Positions 1 through 6,209 of a DNA stretch of 9,106 bases are shown in pieces. Within the stretch, counting starts at the first letter, position 1. Every line of letters begins with the position of its first letter. The notes under the pieces are model-generated. The model ran no database searches. It saw only the letters and a program-made list of their open reading frames with translations, and was not told where the DNA came from. This stretch comes from Bacillota bacterium (GTDB lineage: Bacteria > Bacillota > Desulfitobacteriia > Desulfitobacteriales > JAJXUE01), in NCBI GenBank assembly GCA_021786555.1, contig JAJYNB010000261.1:1-9106 (forward strand). The letters run 5' to 3'. A program made the translations under genes and the position numbers.

Positions 1-1117
1 CGGTGACATGGTCGCCCGCCCGGATCTTGCTACCTTTGGCCCTATTCCGTGGGAAGAGGGTACCGCCAGAGTCTTAACGGACCTGTATTTTATGGGTGAA
101 CCGTTGGAAGTATCCCCCCGCCGGGTGCTGCAGAAGATTGTGGACGAATACCGCAAACTAAACCTGGAGCCTATCGTGGCCAGTGAGCTTGAGTACTATC
201 TTTGCCGGCGGGAAGCCGGCAAATGGGTGCGCTATGTGGACCAGGCTGGCATGGTTTATACCAGTAACCGCATGACAGACCCGCAGGACGTCACCGGCCT
301 GCTGCGCAAAACCCTGACTGAAATGGGAATGCCGGTCTTGGCAAGCAATCACGAGTTTTTCCCCTCCCAGTACGAAATAAACCTGCTGCACCTGCCCGCT
401 CTGGAGGCTGCCGACAAAGCAGCCATGTTCAAACAGGCCCTGAAAGAAACCGCCTACAAACTGGACTTGGTGCCAACCTTTATGGCGAAGCCCTTCAATG
501 ACCAGGGGGGGAGCGGTTTTCATCTGCACATGTCCCTAAAGGATCTGGCAACAGGCAAAAACGCTTTCTATGATCCTGCTGAGTCCAATGGCTTATCAAA
601 ATTAATGCGGCACTTTATTGCCGGCCAATTGGCTCACGCGGGTTCGACATTTTCCCTGATGGCTCCTACCGTTAACTCTTACAAGCGCTACAAACTGTTT
701 TCTTTTGCCCCTTACTACATCGTGTGGGGTCTGGACAACCGCTCAACTTATGTCAGGGTCCCCAATGAGCGGGGTGAAGGAACAAGGGTGGAAAACCGCG
801 CCGCGGACGCAGCCGCCAATCCATATCTGGTGATTGCCGGTGCCCTGGCCGCGGGCCTGGATGGAATCAAAAGGAACCTTGATCCTGGAGAACCTTTCAT
901 GGGAGATGCCTACCAATTGACTGATCCGAGCAATTGCAAGGTGGTTCCCCTGACCTTAGGCGAGGCCTTGGACATCTTGGAGAAGGATGAGTACCTCGGC
1001 AACATGCTGAGTAAGTCCTTCGTGAAAGCTTACGCGGCGTTAAAACGCTTGGAATATCAGCGCTTCCTTGACCACGTGACTGACTGGGAATTTAACGAGT
1101 ACGTTTTCAACCTATAG
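1..1117 (+). CDS. Glutamine-synthetase-fold glutamate-amine ligase (GmaS/PuuA-like), 5' truncated by the window
   Basis: Probable ATP-dependent ligase joining the gamma-carboxyl of glutamate to an amine; soluble and cytosolic. The frame is open to the left edge and the first ATG (base 8) sits inside a conserved GS segment (RPDLATFGPIPW), so roughly the first 70-80 residues lie outside. Numbering from that ATG, GS hallmarks are present: E60 and E62 (SELEYY), E115 and E123 around FFPSQYEI, H172 and H174 in GSGFHLHMS, NSYKRY at 223-228, R245 in DNRST, and E262/R264 in VENRAAD before AANPYL. These cover the metal, ATP and glutamate ligands. The residue aligning with Glu327 of ammonia-using GS is F233, as expected for ligases of larger amines. 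It does not carry the EDANGQFE motif I recall for gamma-glutamylmethylamide synthetases, so the amine may differ. The three following genes encode a split glutamate-synthase-like enzyme, as in gmaS-mgsABC. Family is confident; the exact amine is unknown. Confidence 0.88.
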   Translation, partial: GDMVARPDLATFGPIPWEEGTARVLTDLYFMGEPLEVSPRRVLQKIVDEYRKLNLEPIVASELEYYLCRREAGKWVRYVDQAGMVYTSNRMTDPQDVTGLLRKTLTEMGMPVLASNHEFFPSQYEINLLHLPALEAADKAAMFKQALKETAYKLDLVPTFMAKPFNDQGGSGFHLHMSLKDLATGKNAFYDPAESNGLSKLMRHFIAGQLAHAGSTFSLMAPTVNSYKRYKLFSFAPYYIVWGLDNRSTYVRVPNERGEGTRVENRAADAAANPYLVIAGALAAGLDGIKRNLDPGEPFMGDAYQLTDPSNCKVVPLTLGEALDILEKDEYLGNMLSKSFVKAYAALKRLEYQRFLDHVTDWEFNEYVFNL

Positions 1118-1123
1118 AAACCC

Positions 1124-1146
1124 GGGTTGGGAACATGTCAACCCAA
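1124..1146 (+). repeat. Small inverted repeat between ligase and amidotransferase genes
   Basis: GGGTTG at 1124-1129 can pair with CAACCC at 1139-1144; a shifted alternative pairs TTGGG with CCCAA. It lies 7 bases after the ligase stop codon in a 58-base gap. No T-run follows, so it is not a convincing intrinsic terminator. An mRNA-processing or stabilising hairpin is possible, but chance is too. Confidence 0.3.
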
Positions 1147-1175
1147 GCTTAACCGATTAAGAGAGGATGATTGAG

Positions 1176-2084
1176 ATGTGCGGTGTAGCCGGGATTTTCT
1201 TGAAACGTGGCACTGAGCGGTTGGGTCCGAAGCTGGTCGAAATGCTCAAACTAATTCATCACCGGGGGATGGACTCTTCCGGTTTGGCTCTCTATGCTCC
1301 GCCGCGCCCAGGGCGCTACTACTGCAGGGTGGCTGTGCAGGACGAAAAGGCCGGCATACAGCTCAAAGCCCTGCTGGCCCGTGCTGCCGGCGTTGAGCCC
1401 GGAATCCTGGAGGGAACCAACTCGTCCCAAAAGGTGTACACAGCTGTCCTGGAGGCAGAGGATACCGAAATAGACCGTGTTTACCGCGAGATTGACTCCC
1501 GGGCAGAATCCTGTGTGCACAGCCTGAGTTCCAGCCTGCTGGTAGTCAAGGACCTGGGAGAAGCTGGCAACCTGAATCACGCGCGCTACCTGGAACAGTT
1601 TCCTGCCAGGCACGGTCTGGCCCATGTACGGCTGGCCACCGAGAGCATCGACAACCTGAATTATGCTCACCCCTTTACTTCTCCGATTTATCCCTCCTTG
1701 TCCATCGCCCACAACGGGCAGCTGACCAATTATTTTAACCTCCGTCGCAAACTGGAGAGGCAGGGCATCTATTTCAAGACCAATAACGACTCGGAAGTTA
1801 TCGCTCACTACCTGGCTTACCGGGTGAGAAAAGACGGTAAAACCCTGATGGAAGCCATGCACCTGGCCATGGACGACCTGGACGGAGTGTTCAGCTGTAT
1901 CGTGGGTACAGAGCAGGAAATGGGTATCTTTCAGGACCGTTTGGGGTTAAAACCCATTTTGGTGCATGAATTGCCGGACATGGTGCTCCTGGGTTCAGAA
2001 CAAATTTGTTTTGCAGGCCAGGCGGTGCAAACTGGCGAGAGCTGGGAAATCAAACCAGGGGAGGCAGTGGTATGGTCACATTAG
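1176..2084 (+). CDS. mgsA: Class II glutamine amidotransferase subunit of a split glutamate-synthase-like enzyme (MgsA/GlxB-like)
   Basis: Predicted Ntn-hydrolase subunit that hydrolyses glutamine or a gamma-glutamyl-amide and passes the released ammonia or amine to a synthase partner. It corresponds to the N-terminal domain of large-subunit glutamate synthase, made as a separate protein of 302 residues. I chose the ATG at 1176 rather than 1167 because it puts the nucleophile cysteine at position 2 (MCGVAGIF), which must become the N-terminus after Met removal. GAGAGG at 1161-1166 is a suitable ribosome site for it. Further hallmarks: HHRGMDSSG, the substrate-arginine motif HVRLAT, the oxyanion motif AHNGQLTN, NNDSEVI, and DRLGLKPI near the end. 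It overlaps the next gene by 13 bases. In N-methylglutamate synthase the equivalent subunit is MgsA; the symbol is by analogy and the substrate is unproven. A plain glutamate synthase subunit is the main alternative. Confidence 0.85.
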   Translation: MCGVAGIFLKRGTERLGPKLVEMLKLIHHRGMDSSGLALYAPPRPGRYYCRVAVQDEKAGIQLKALLARAAGVEPGILEGTNSSQKVYTAVLEAEDTEIDRVYREIDSRAESCVHSLSSSLLVVKDLGEAGNLNHARYLEQFPARHGLAHVRLATESIDNLNYAHPFTSPIYPSLSIAHNGQLTNYFNLRRKLERQGIYFKTNNDSEVIAHYLAYRVRKDGKTLMEAMHLAMDDLDGVFSCIVGTEQEMGIFQDRLGLKPILVHELPDMVLLGSEQICFAGQAVQTGESWEIKPGEAVVWSH

Positions 2085-2785
2085 ATATTGGGAATCTCCC
2101 ATCCCGTGAAGTAAACCAACGTTTAAAAGAACTGGCGGCGGAAAACGAGCGGATAGAGGTGTTGAACCCCCGCAGCCTGCACAATTTCGCCGTAGGGCTG
2201 CAGAGCAAAGTGGAAGTTGTAGTGCAGGGAAGCCTGGGGATTTACGTTGGTGGGTTCATGCAGGGACCAACTATCGTCATCCGGGGTGAAACCGGTTGGT
2301 ACACGGGGGACAACATGATTGACGGGCGCATAATTGTCAAAGGCAATACCGGTTCCAATGCAGCTCCCTCCATGATAGGTGGGGAAGTAGTGGTGGAAGG
2401 TCACTCGGGCAGCAGAGCAGGATACGGTCTTAAGGGTGGGAACGTGGTTATATGCGGCAACGTGGGCCTGGAAACAGGCAAGATGATGCTGGGGGGCCGG
2501 ATCGTGGTCTTGGGTAAGGCTGGAGCTAAAATTGGCGAATCCATGTACGGAGGCGTCATTCACGTGCTGGGGCAGGTAGAGGGTGTGGGCAGCAATGTGA
2601 TCGTGGGATCACCGACGGGCAAAGAGGCTGAAGAATTGGAAAAACTGCTCAGCAGGCTGGGCTTAAGGGTTAAGGTCACAGATTTTACCACCTTCACGCC
2701 ACGGCCCGGCAAGCACAGTTATGTGCTGTTTCAACCTGAGCACGGCCGCGCCAGCGTGGAGACGTCCGGCAACAACAGGTCATGA
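2072..2785 (+). CDS. mgsB: GXGXG-domain subunit of a split glutamate-synthase-like enzyme (MgsB/GlxC-like)
   Basis: Structural subunit formed by the right-handed beta-helix that is the C-terminal domain of glutamate synthase large subunit. In the fused enzyme it packs the amidotransferase and FMN domains together. The 237-residue protein shows a run of short glycine-rich rungs from about residue 50 to 190: SLGIYVGG, GETGWYTGDNM, GNTGSNAAPSM, GHSGSRAGYGL, GNVGLETGKMM, GKAGAKIGESM, each followed by a GG-strand. The ATG at 2072 is preferred over 2006 because an AGGGGAGG ribosome site lies at 2057-2064, 7 bases upstream, and the extra 22 residues of the longer form are only the amidotransferase gene read in another frame. 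The 13-base overlap with the upstream gene suggests coupled translation and equal subunit amounts. No catalytic residues are expected. The symbol is by analogy with mgsABC and glxBCD clusters. Confidence 0.84.
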   Translation: MVTLDIGNLPSREVNQRLKELAAENERIEVLNPRSLHNFAVGLQSKVEVVVQGSLGIYVGGFMQGPTIVIRGETGWYTGDNMIDGRIIVKGNTGSNAAPSMIGGEVVVEGHSGSRAGYGLKGGNVVICGNVGLETGKMMLGGRIVVLGKAGAKIGESMYGGVIHVLGQVEGVGSNVIVGSPTGKEAEELEKLLSRLGLRVKVTDFTTFTPRPGKHSYVLFQPEHGRASVETSGNNRS

Positions 2786-2797
2786 GGAGGGGATTGT

Positions 2798-4174
2798 ATG
2801 ATTACCTGCGATAGTGCGAAGTGCAAGGAATGCGGCCAATGTGTGGATGTTTGTCCTGAAGGCGCCCTGCAGCTCAGCGGCGGAGATGGCGCCGGTGCTC
2901 AGTCCCCGGCTGCGGCAAAAGGCGGAGGTGGCTGGACAGCAAGCCAGATTAATCAGATAAGAATCAAAGCAGCCACAGGCAAGCACATGGTGCGGGGGTG
3001 CGGCAGCACCAAACCACTGCCTACTTTTGAAGATTTGGTACTGCTGCAGGCGCAGCTGTCGCGCCTTTCCATCGACACTTACCGGGAAGAGTGTTCCACT
3101 CAGACTATATTAGGCCATCGTTTTGCCAAACGCCCGCTGGTAGTGGACACCCCTATCCTGATTGGGGGGATGTCCTACGGGGCCTTGAGCAAGGAAGCCA
3201 AGATAGCTCTGGCTAAGGGAAGCGCCGCTGTGGGCTCGGCCATGAGCAATGGTGAAGGCGGCCTGCTGCAGGAGGAAAGGGACTCTTCTTATTTGCAGCT
3301 GGTCCAGATTACACCGTCGCGTTACGGCTTTAGCCGGCGTAACCTGGATTTGGCCGATGCCCTGGAAATCGTCGTTGGTATTGGCGCCAAACCCGGCCTG
3401 AGCGGGCACCTGATGGCAGAAAAGATTTCCGATGAAATTGCCGCCTTCCGGGGTATTCCCCCGAGAATAGATATTCACAGCCACCCCCGCCACGGTGACA
3501 TCTTTGGGCCGGATGATTTGGTCATGAAGCTGGCAGAGCTGCGGGAACTGACGGACTACCAGAAGCCAATTTTTATCAAGGTTGCCGCAGGGAGAGTGCG
3601 GGAGGACGTCAAGATTGCGGCCAAAGTTGGCATTGACGGCATCATTATCGACGGCATGCAGGGAGGTACAGGAGCAGCGCCCTTGATAGCCATCGACCAC
3701 TTAGGCCATCCCACCTTGCCCGCTTTGGTGCAGGCTGTTCGCGCCCTGGAGGAAATGGGAGTGCGGGACGAGATGAGCCTCATCGTCTCAGGCGGCATCA
3801 AAGATGGGGGCGATGTAGCCAAAGCCCTGGCCCTGGGAGCGGATGCGGTGATGATCGGCACCGGAGCCATGGTGGCCATGGGCTGCCGGGTCTGTCTGGA
3901 GTGCCACAAAGGTGAGTGTCAGTACGGGATCGGTACCCAGCGTCCCGAACTGCGCCAGAACCTGGATATTGAGGCTGCCGCCAAAGGAGTCGCCAACTAC
4001 ATTACGGCTATGACCAACGAATTGGTTATCCTGGCCAAGGCCTGCGGCAAAACCAATGTGCATAATCTGGAGAGGGAAGATGTCAGGGCTTTGACCCTTG
4101 AGGCCAGCGCCATGACTGGGATTCCCCTGATTGGCAGCGATTTCGCCTTCGGAGAAAGGTTCGGTTTCTTTTAA
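2798..4174 (+). CDS. mgsC: FMN/Fe-S glutamate-synthase-domain subunit with N-terminal ferredoxin-like segment (MgsC/GlxD-like)
   Basis: Predicted synthase subunit: an FMN-containing TIM barrel that would reduce the imine of a 2-oxo acid (2-oxoglutarate in relatives) with the delivered amine or ammonia, giving glutamate or an N-alkyl-glutamate. Of 458 residues, 9-20 carry one CxxCxxCxxxCP cluster motif (C9, C12, C15, C19), which could bind a single 4Fe-4S. A Gly/Ala-rich linker (about 28-45) follows. The barrel shows GGMSYGALS (123-131), NGEGG (151-155), GIGAKPGLSGHL (195-205), DGMQGGTGAAP (285-295), and SGGIKDGGDV with ALGADAVMIGTGAM (331-358). C363, C369 and C374 fit the Cx5Cx4C Fe-S site of glutamate synthases. 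Start: ATG 2798 with GAGGAGGGG at 2784-2792, 12 bases after the previous stop. Electrons probably arrive through ferredoxin or the PduS-like protein; that is inference. An archaeal-type glutamate synthase is the alternative. Confidence 0.87.
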   Translation: MITCDSAKCKECGQCVDVCPEGALQLSGGDGAGAQSPAAAKGGGGWTASQINQIRIKAATGKHMVRGCGSTKPLPTFEDLVLLQAQLSRLSIDTYREECSTQTILGHRFAKRPLVVDTPILIGGMSYGALSKEAKIALAKGSAAVGSAMSNGEGGLLQEERDSSYLQLVQITPSRYGFSRRNLDLADALEIVVGIGAKPGLSGHLMAEKISDEIAAFRGIPPRIDIHSHPRHGDIFGPDDLVMKLAELRELTDYQKPIFIKVAAGRVREDVKIAAKVGIDGIIIDGMQGGTGAAPLIAIDHLGHPTLPALVQAVRALEEMGVRDEMSLIVSGGIKDGGDVAKALALGADAVMIGTGAMVAMGCRVCLECHKGECQYGIGTQRPELRQNLDIEAAAKGVANYITAMTNELVILAKACGKTNVHNLEREDVRALTLEASAMTGIPLIGSDFAFGERFGFF

Positions 4175-4322
4175 AAATCTGTTAAAGTTTGTCTTCGCCC
4201 AACGGATCCAGGCAGCGCGGCGAAACAAAAAGATAAATTGCCAGGATAAGGAGGTGGTACCCAACGGCAAGGAAGGAGAGTACCCGGAAGGGGGAAGTCA
4301 GGACTACGGCCCCGGACAAGGG

Positions 4323-4347
4323 ATTAGCGCCTGCCGCCCTGGCTAAT
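4323..4347 (+). repeat. Inverted repeat ATTAGC-N13-GCTAAT
   Basis: A perfect 6-base inverted repeat (4323-4328 and 4342-4347) encloses a 13-base C-rich spacer inside the long leader. It could be a weak hairpin or an operator half-site pair. No T-run follows, so it is not a typical terminator. A chance match cannot be excluded. Confidence 0.3.
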
Positions 4348-4374
4348 GAAGTGTCAGGAGTGTCAGAAGTATCA
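4348..4374 (+). repeat. Three tandem 9-base units (GRAGTRTCA)
   Basis: Units GAAGTGTCA, GGAGTGTCA and GAAGTATCA follow directly one after another, each differing from the next at one or two bases; a fourth partial unit (GAAACAAGA) may follow. In the shell-protein frame they encode EVS-GVS-EVS. Repeats like this suggest replication slippage in a weakly constrained stretch. Confidence 0.55.
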
Positions 4375-4567
4375 GAAACAAGATTGGTGAAAGCAGAAGA
4401 AGCCAAAGCAGAGGCAGAGGCCAAAACAGCAAAAAAGACATTTGCAGCAAGAATAGCGCAGGTGCCGAGCGCGTCCCTCAGGCATCCGCTGCAGAGGGAT
4501 GCAGAACCACAAGCGGAAACGGTGGAAAAATCAGCTGACAAAGGGGAAGCTTCCCCTAAAAAAATGC

Positions 4568-4574
4568 AAGGAGG
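4568..4574 (+). promoter_or_regulatory. Ribosome binding site deciding the start of the hexameric shell gene
   Basis: AAGGAGG lies 7 bases before the ATG at 4582. It is among the strongest sites in the window and fits a protein needed in large amounts. It argues for ATG 4582, which gives a standard 96-residue BMC-H protein, over the upstream in-frame GTG at 4351. Confidence 0.8.
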
Positions 4575-4581
4575 AAACAAC

Positions 4582-4872
4582 ATGTCAAACGGAAATTATG
4601 GTGCTCTGGGAATGGTGGAAACCAAAGGTCTGGTCGGTGCTATCGAAGCTGCCGACGCTATGGTCAAAGCAGCTAATGTTCACCTGGTGGGCAAGGAGCA
4701 AATCGGCGGCGGTCTGGTAACCGTCTTAGTCCGGGGCGATGTTGGCGCAGTAAAAGCGGCTACCGATGCCGGCGCAGAAGCGGCTGCCAAAGTAGGTGAA
4801 GTTGTCTCCGTCCATGTGATCCCGCGCCCGCATGCCGAAGTCGAGGCCATCCTGCCTAAGACCAACGAGTAA
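4582..4872 (+). CDS. BMC-H hexameric microcompartment shell protein (PduA/EutM-like)
   Basis: Single-domain shell protein of 96 residues, the normal PduA length; six copies form the hexagonal tiles of the compartment facets. Hallmarks run nearly unbroken: ALGMVETKG (8-16), IEAADAMVKAANV (21-33) with the edge lysine K29 that packs neighbouring hexamers, IGGGLVTVLVRGDVG (41-55) forming the central pore, VKAATDAGA (57-65), and HVIPRPHAEVEAILP (78-92). The pore residue matching Ser40 of PduA is G43, so the pore may be somewhat wider and less polar than in PduA. I infer that the pore admits a small polar substrate, possibly an N-alkyl-glutamate. It directly precedes the gene for the opine-dehydrogenase-type cargo enzyme, with 35 bases between. 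The start at 4582 is set by the ribosome site; a longer form from GTG 4351 is possible but unlikely. Confidence 0.96.
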   Translation: MSNGNYGALGMVETKGLVGAIEAADAMVKAANVHLVGKEQIGGGLVTVLVRGDVGAVKAATDAGAEAAAKVGEVVSVHVIPRPHAEVEAILPKTNE

Positions 4873-4907
4873 GCAGGGTGTACAAAACAGGAAGGAGAGC
4901 TGTCTAG

Positions 4908-6194
4908 ATGAAAGATACGCAATTAGAAACAATTGTGGAAGCAGTAATTAAACAAATACAAGGGCGCGCTGGAGAAACCACAAGTTTTGCATCACAACCG
5001 GCGCCTATGGCCGCCCGGGCTGCAGGCAGCCGCGCTTCCAATATGACTATCGCCGTTCTCGGAGGTGGGAACGGCGGGCTGGCTATGGGAGGACACCTGT
5101 CGCTCCTGGGCAACAAGGTAAGGATTTTTAGTTTCTTTCAACGGGAACTGGATACCATAGAAGCTGCCGGTGGTGTCGAAATCATAGGCAAAGAGGTTTC
5201 GGGCAAGGCCAAGTTAGAGGTGCACAGGCATCTGGACAGTGTGGTCAAAGGGGCCGATCTAATCATGATTGTCTCTCCGGCCCTTACGCACGCCACTTAC
5301 GCCTGCCTGTTAGCCGGGCTGTTGGAAGACGGACAGATTGTAGTGCTCAACCCCGGCCGTACCGGTGGCGCGCTGCAGTTTGCCCAAGACCTGCAGCGGT
5401 ATGCCCTGCGCAAACGCATCTACCTGGCAGAGGCCCAGACTTTTATGTATGCGGCTGAAATGCGGGCACCGGGTAAAGTGGAAATTCTGAAAGAGAAATT
5501 CAAAATGCGGGTTGCTGCTTTGCCGGCTTCAGACAACCAACACGTTATTCCTGCCCTGCAGCAAATTTATCCTCAAATCGAAGCTGCTCAAAACGTCTTG
5601 GAGACCAGCCTTAATAACGTCGGTCCCATCAATCACGTACCGCCAATGCTGTTAAACACCGCGACCATCGAGCATGCAGTGGAAACCGGCGGCGAGAATA
5701 TGCGCTTCTACACCGACATGATCAATCCCACAGTTTGCAATATGATCATGGAAAAAATGGATGTGGAAAAATGCAATCTGGGCAGGAAGCTGGGGTTGGA
5801 CGTTTGGACGGTCATCGACTGGTACCGGGAAAGCTACCACGTAACGGGCAATTCCATGTACGAAATTTACCAGACCAATCCCCATATCGCAGGTTTCAGC
5901 GCTCCCAAGCACATCCTGGCCTACAACAATGTACTGGACGAAATTCCTGACAGCTTGGTACCCATGTCTTATTTCGGCAAGGTTTTGGGTGTGCCCACTC
6001 CAACAATTGATGTGATTGTGGAACTGGGCAAGACCATGACGGGAATTGATTTCTGGAAAGTAGGGCGGACCCTCGACAAACTTGGCCTGGATGGCATGAG
6101 CCCCGAACAAATGTTAGAGTACGTCGAACGGCAGCCGCTGCTCGGGGCATGCGGAGTTTCCGGAGTATGCCGCACCTTGCCTCAATTTGCCTAA
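4908..6194 (+). CDS. Opine/octopine-dehydrogenase-family NAD(P) enzyme with BMC encapsulation-peptide-like N-terminus
   Basis: Opine dehydrogenases join a 2-oxo acid to an amino acid's amine by NAD(P)H reduction, or run in reverse and split N-alkyl amino acids. The 428-residue protein has three parts. Residues 3-18 (DTQLETIVEAVIKQIQ) form an amphipathic helix resembling the targeting peptides of PduP and PduD. Residues 19-45 are a flexible Ala/Ser/Pro linker. From 46 a Rossmann fold starts with VLGGGNGGLA (G52, G54, G57). The C-terminal helical domain carries NNVGPINHVPPMLLN (236-250), where H243 is the likely catalytic histidine, then an ENMRFYTDM segment and a DVWTVIDWYRESY helix. The start at 4908 has GGAAGGAG 10 bases upstream. 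Inference: it is lumenal and splits an N-alkyl-glutamate to glutamate, aldehyde and NADH, feeding the aldehyde dehydrogenase encoded next. An anabolic opine role is the alternative. Confidence 0.87.
   Translation: MKDTQLETIVEAVIKQIQGRAGETTSFASQPAPMAARAAGSRASNMTIAVLGGGNGGLAMGGHLSLLGNKVRIFSFFQRELDTIEAAGGVEIIGKEVSGKAKLEVHRHLDSVVKGADLIMIVSPALTHATYACLLAGLLEDGQIVVLNPGRTGGALQFAQDLQRYALRKRIYLAEAQTFMYAAEMRAPGKVEILKEKFKMRVAALPASDNQHVIPALQQIYPQIEAAQNVLETSLNNVGPINHVPPMLLNTATIEHAVETGGENMRFYTDMINPTVCNMIMEKMDVEKCNLGRKLGLDVWTVIDWYRESYHVTGNSMYEIYQTNPHIAGFSAPKHILAYNNVLDEIPDSLVPMSYFGKVLGVPTPTIDVIVELGKTMTGIDFWKVGRTLDKLGLDGMSPEQMLEYVERQPLLGACGVSGVCRTLPQFA
4914..4961 (+). other. Encapsulation-peptide-like segment of the opine dehydrogenase homologue
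   Basis: This codes for residues 3-18, DTQLETIVEAVIKQIQ. Hydrophobic residues at L6, I9, V10, V13, I14 and I17 fall on one helix face with charged or polar residues between, the pattern of BMC cargo-targeting peptides. The similarity to the PduP type (short polar start, then LET and an aliphatic pattern) is visible by eye. The following linker separates it from the catalytic fold, as in known cargo. Confidence 0.72.
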
Positions 6195-6209
6195 CAGGAG
6201 GACGACCTA

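Larger units (their letters stand above)
4175..4581 (+). other. Long intergenic leader with no confident gene; in-frame Ala/Glu/Lys-rich extension upstream of the shell gene
   Basis: No known gene is recognisable here. From 4237 the frame of the shell protein is open without a stop. From a GTG at 4351 it would add 77 residues rich in Ala, Glu and Lys. That GTG lacks a ribosome site, and the codons favour A at third positions, unlike the C/G-rich neighbours. The true shell start has a strong ribosome site at 4568-4574. An AAGGAGGTGG purine block at 4248-4257 looks like a ribosome site but has no good start codon at proper spacing; the adjacent GTG at 4254 gives only 30 codons. The stretch also holds tandem and inverted repeats, listed separately. 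No clear promoter or terminator was seen. It could be an mRNA leader that sets high shell-protein output, a decayed gene, or a real N-terminal extension. Confidence 0.45.

Noticed and set aside
1..1117. Reading the ligase as ordinary glutamine synthetase (glnA)
   Set aside because: Phe occupies the Glu327 position and the neighbours are Mgs-like and BMC genes; an amine ligase is more consistent, although substrate is untested.
1167..1178. Upstream ATG for the amidotransferase gene
   Set aside because: It would add MIE before MCGVAG and bury the catalytic cysteine, which must be at the mature N-terminus.
2006..2071. Longer N-terminus for the GXGXG subunit
   Set aside because: The added 22 residues are the amidotransferase gene in another frame, while a good ribosome site directly precedes the ATG at 2072.
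3110..3700. Long minus-strand reading frames opposite the FMN synthase gene and other genes
   Set aside because: They mirror well-conserved enzymes in GC-rich sequence, lack ribosome sites and show no family motifs; they are shadows.
1..4174. Presence of the aerobic N-methylglutamate dehydrogenase (sarcosine-oxidase-like mgdABCD)
   Set aside because: No reading frame in the window resembles these subunits. The opine dehydrogenase homologue is the only candidate for that step here, though mgd genes could lie upstream.
4248..4270. T-box-like core: GTGGTACC inside a purine-rich block, resembling the antiterminator GGGTGGTACCGCG
   Set aside because: The match ends after GGTACC. There is no room for a stem I with specifier loop between the mgsC stop and this point, and no competing terminator with a T-run follows. 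Chance is the better explanation.
4346..4390. ATG at 4346 starting a short plus-strand peptide
   Set aside because: It stops after about 14 codons within the 9-base repeats and has no ribosome site.
4182..4583. Hydrophobic 133-codon reading frame on the minus strand across the leader
   Set aside because: It is opposite an operon, its hydrophobicity is the complement of the Ala/Glu/Lys-rich plus frame, its start has no sensible ribosome site, and it resembles no family I know.
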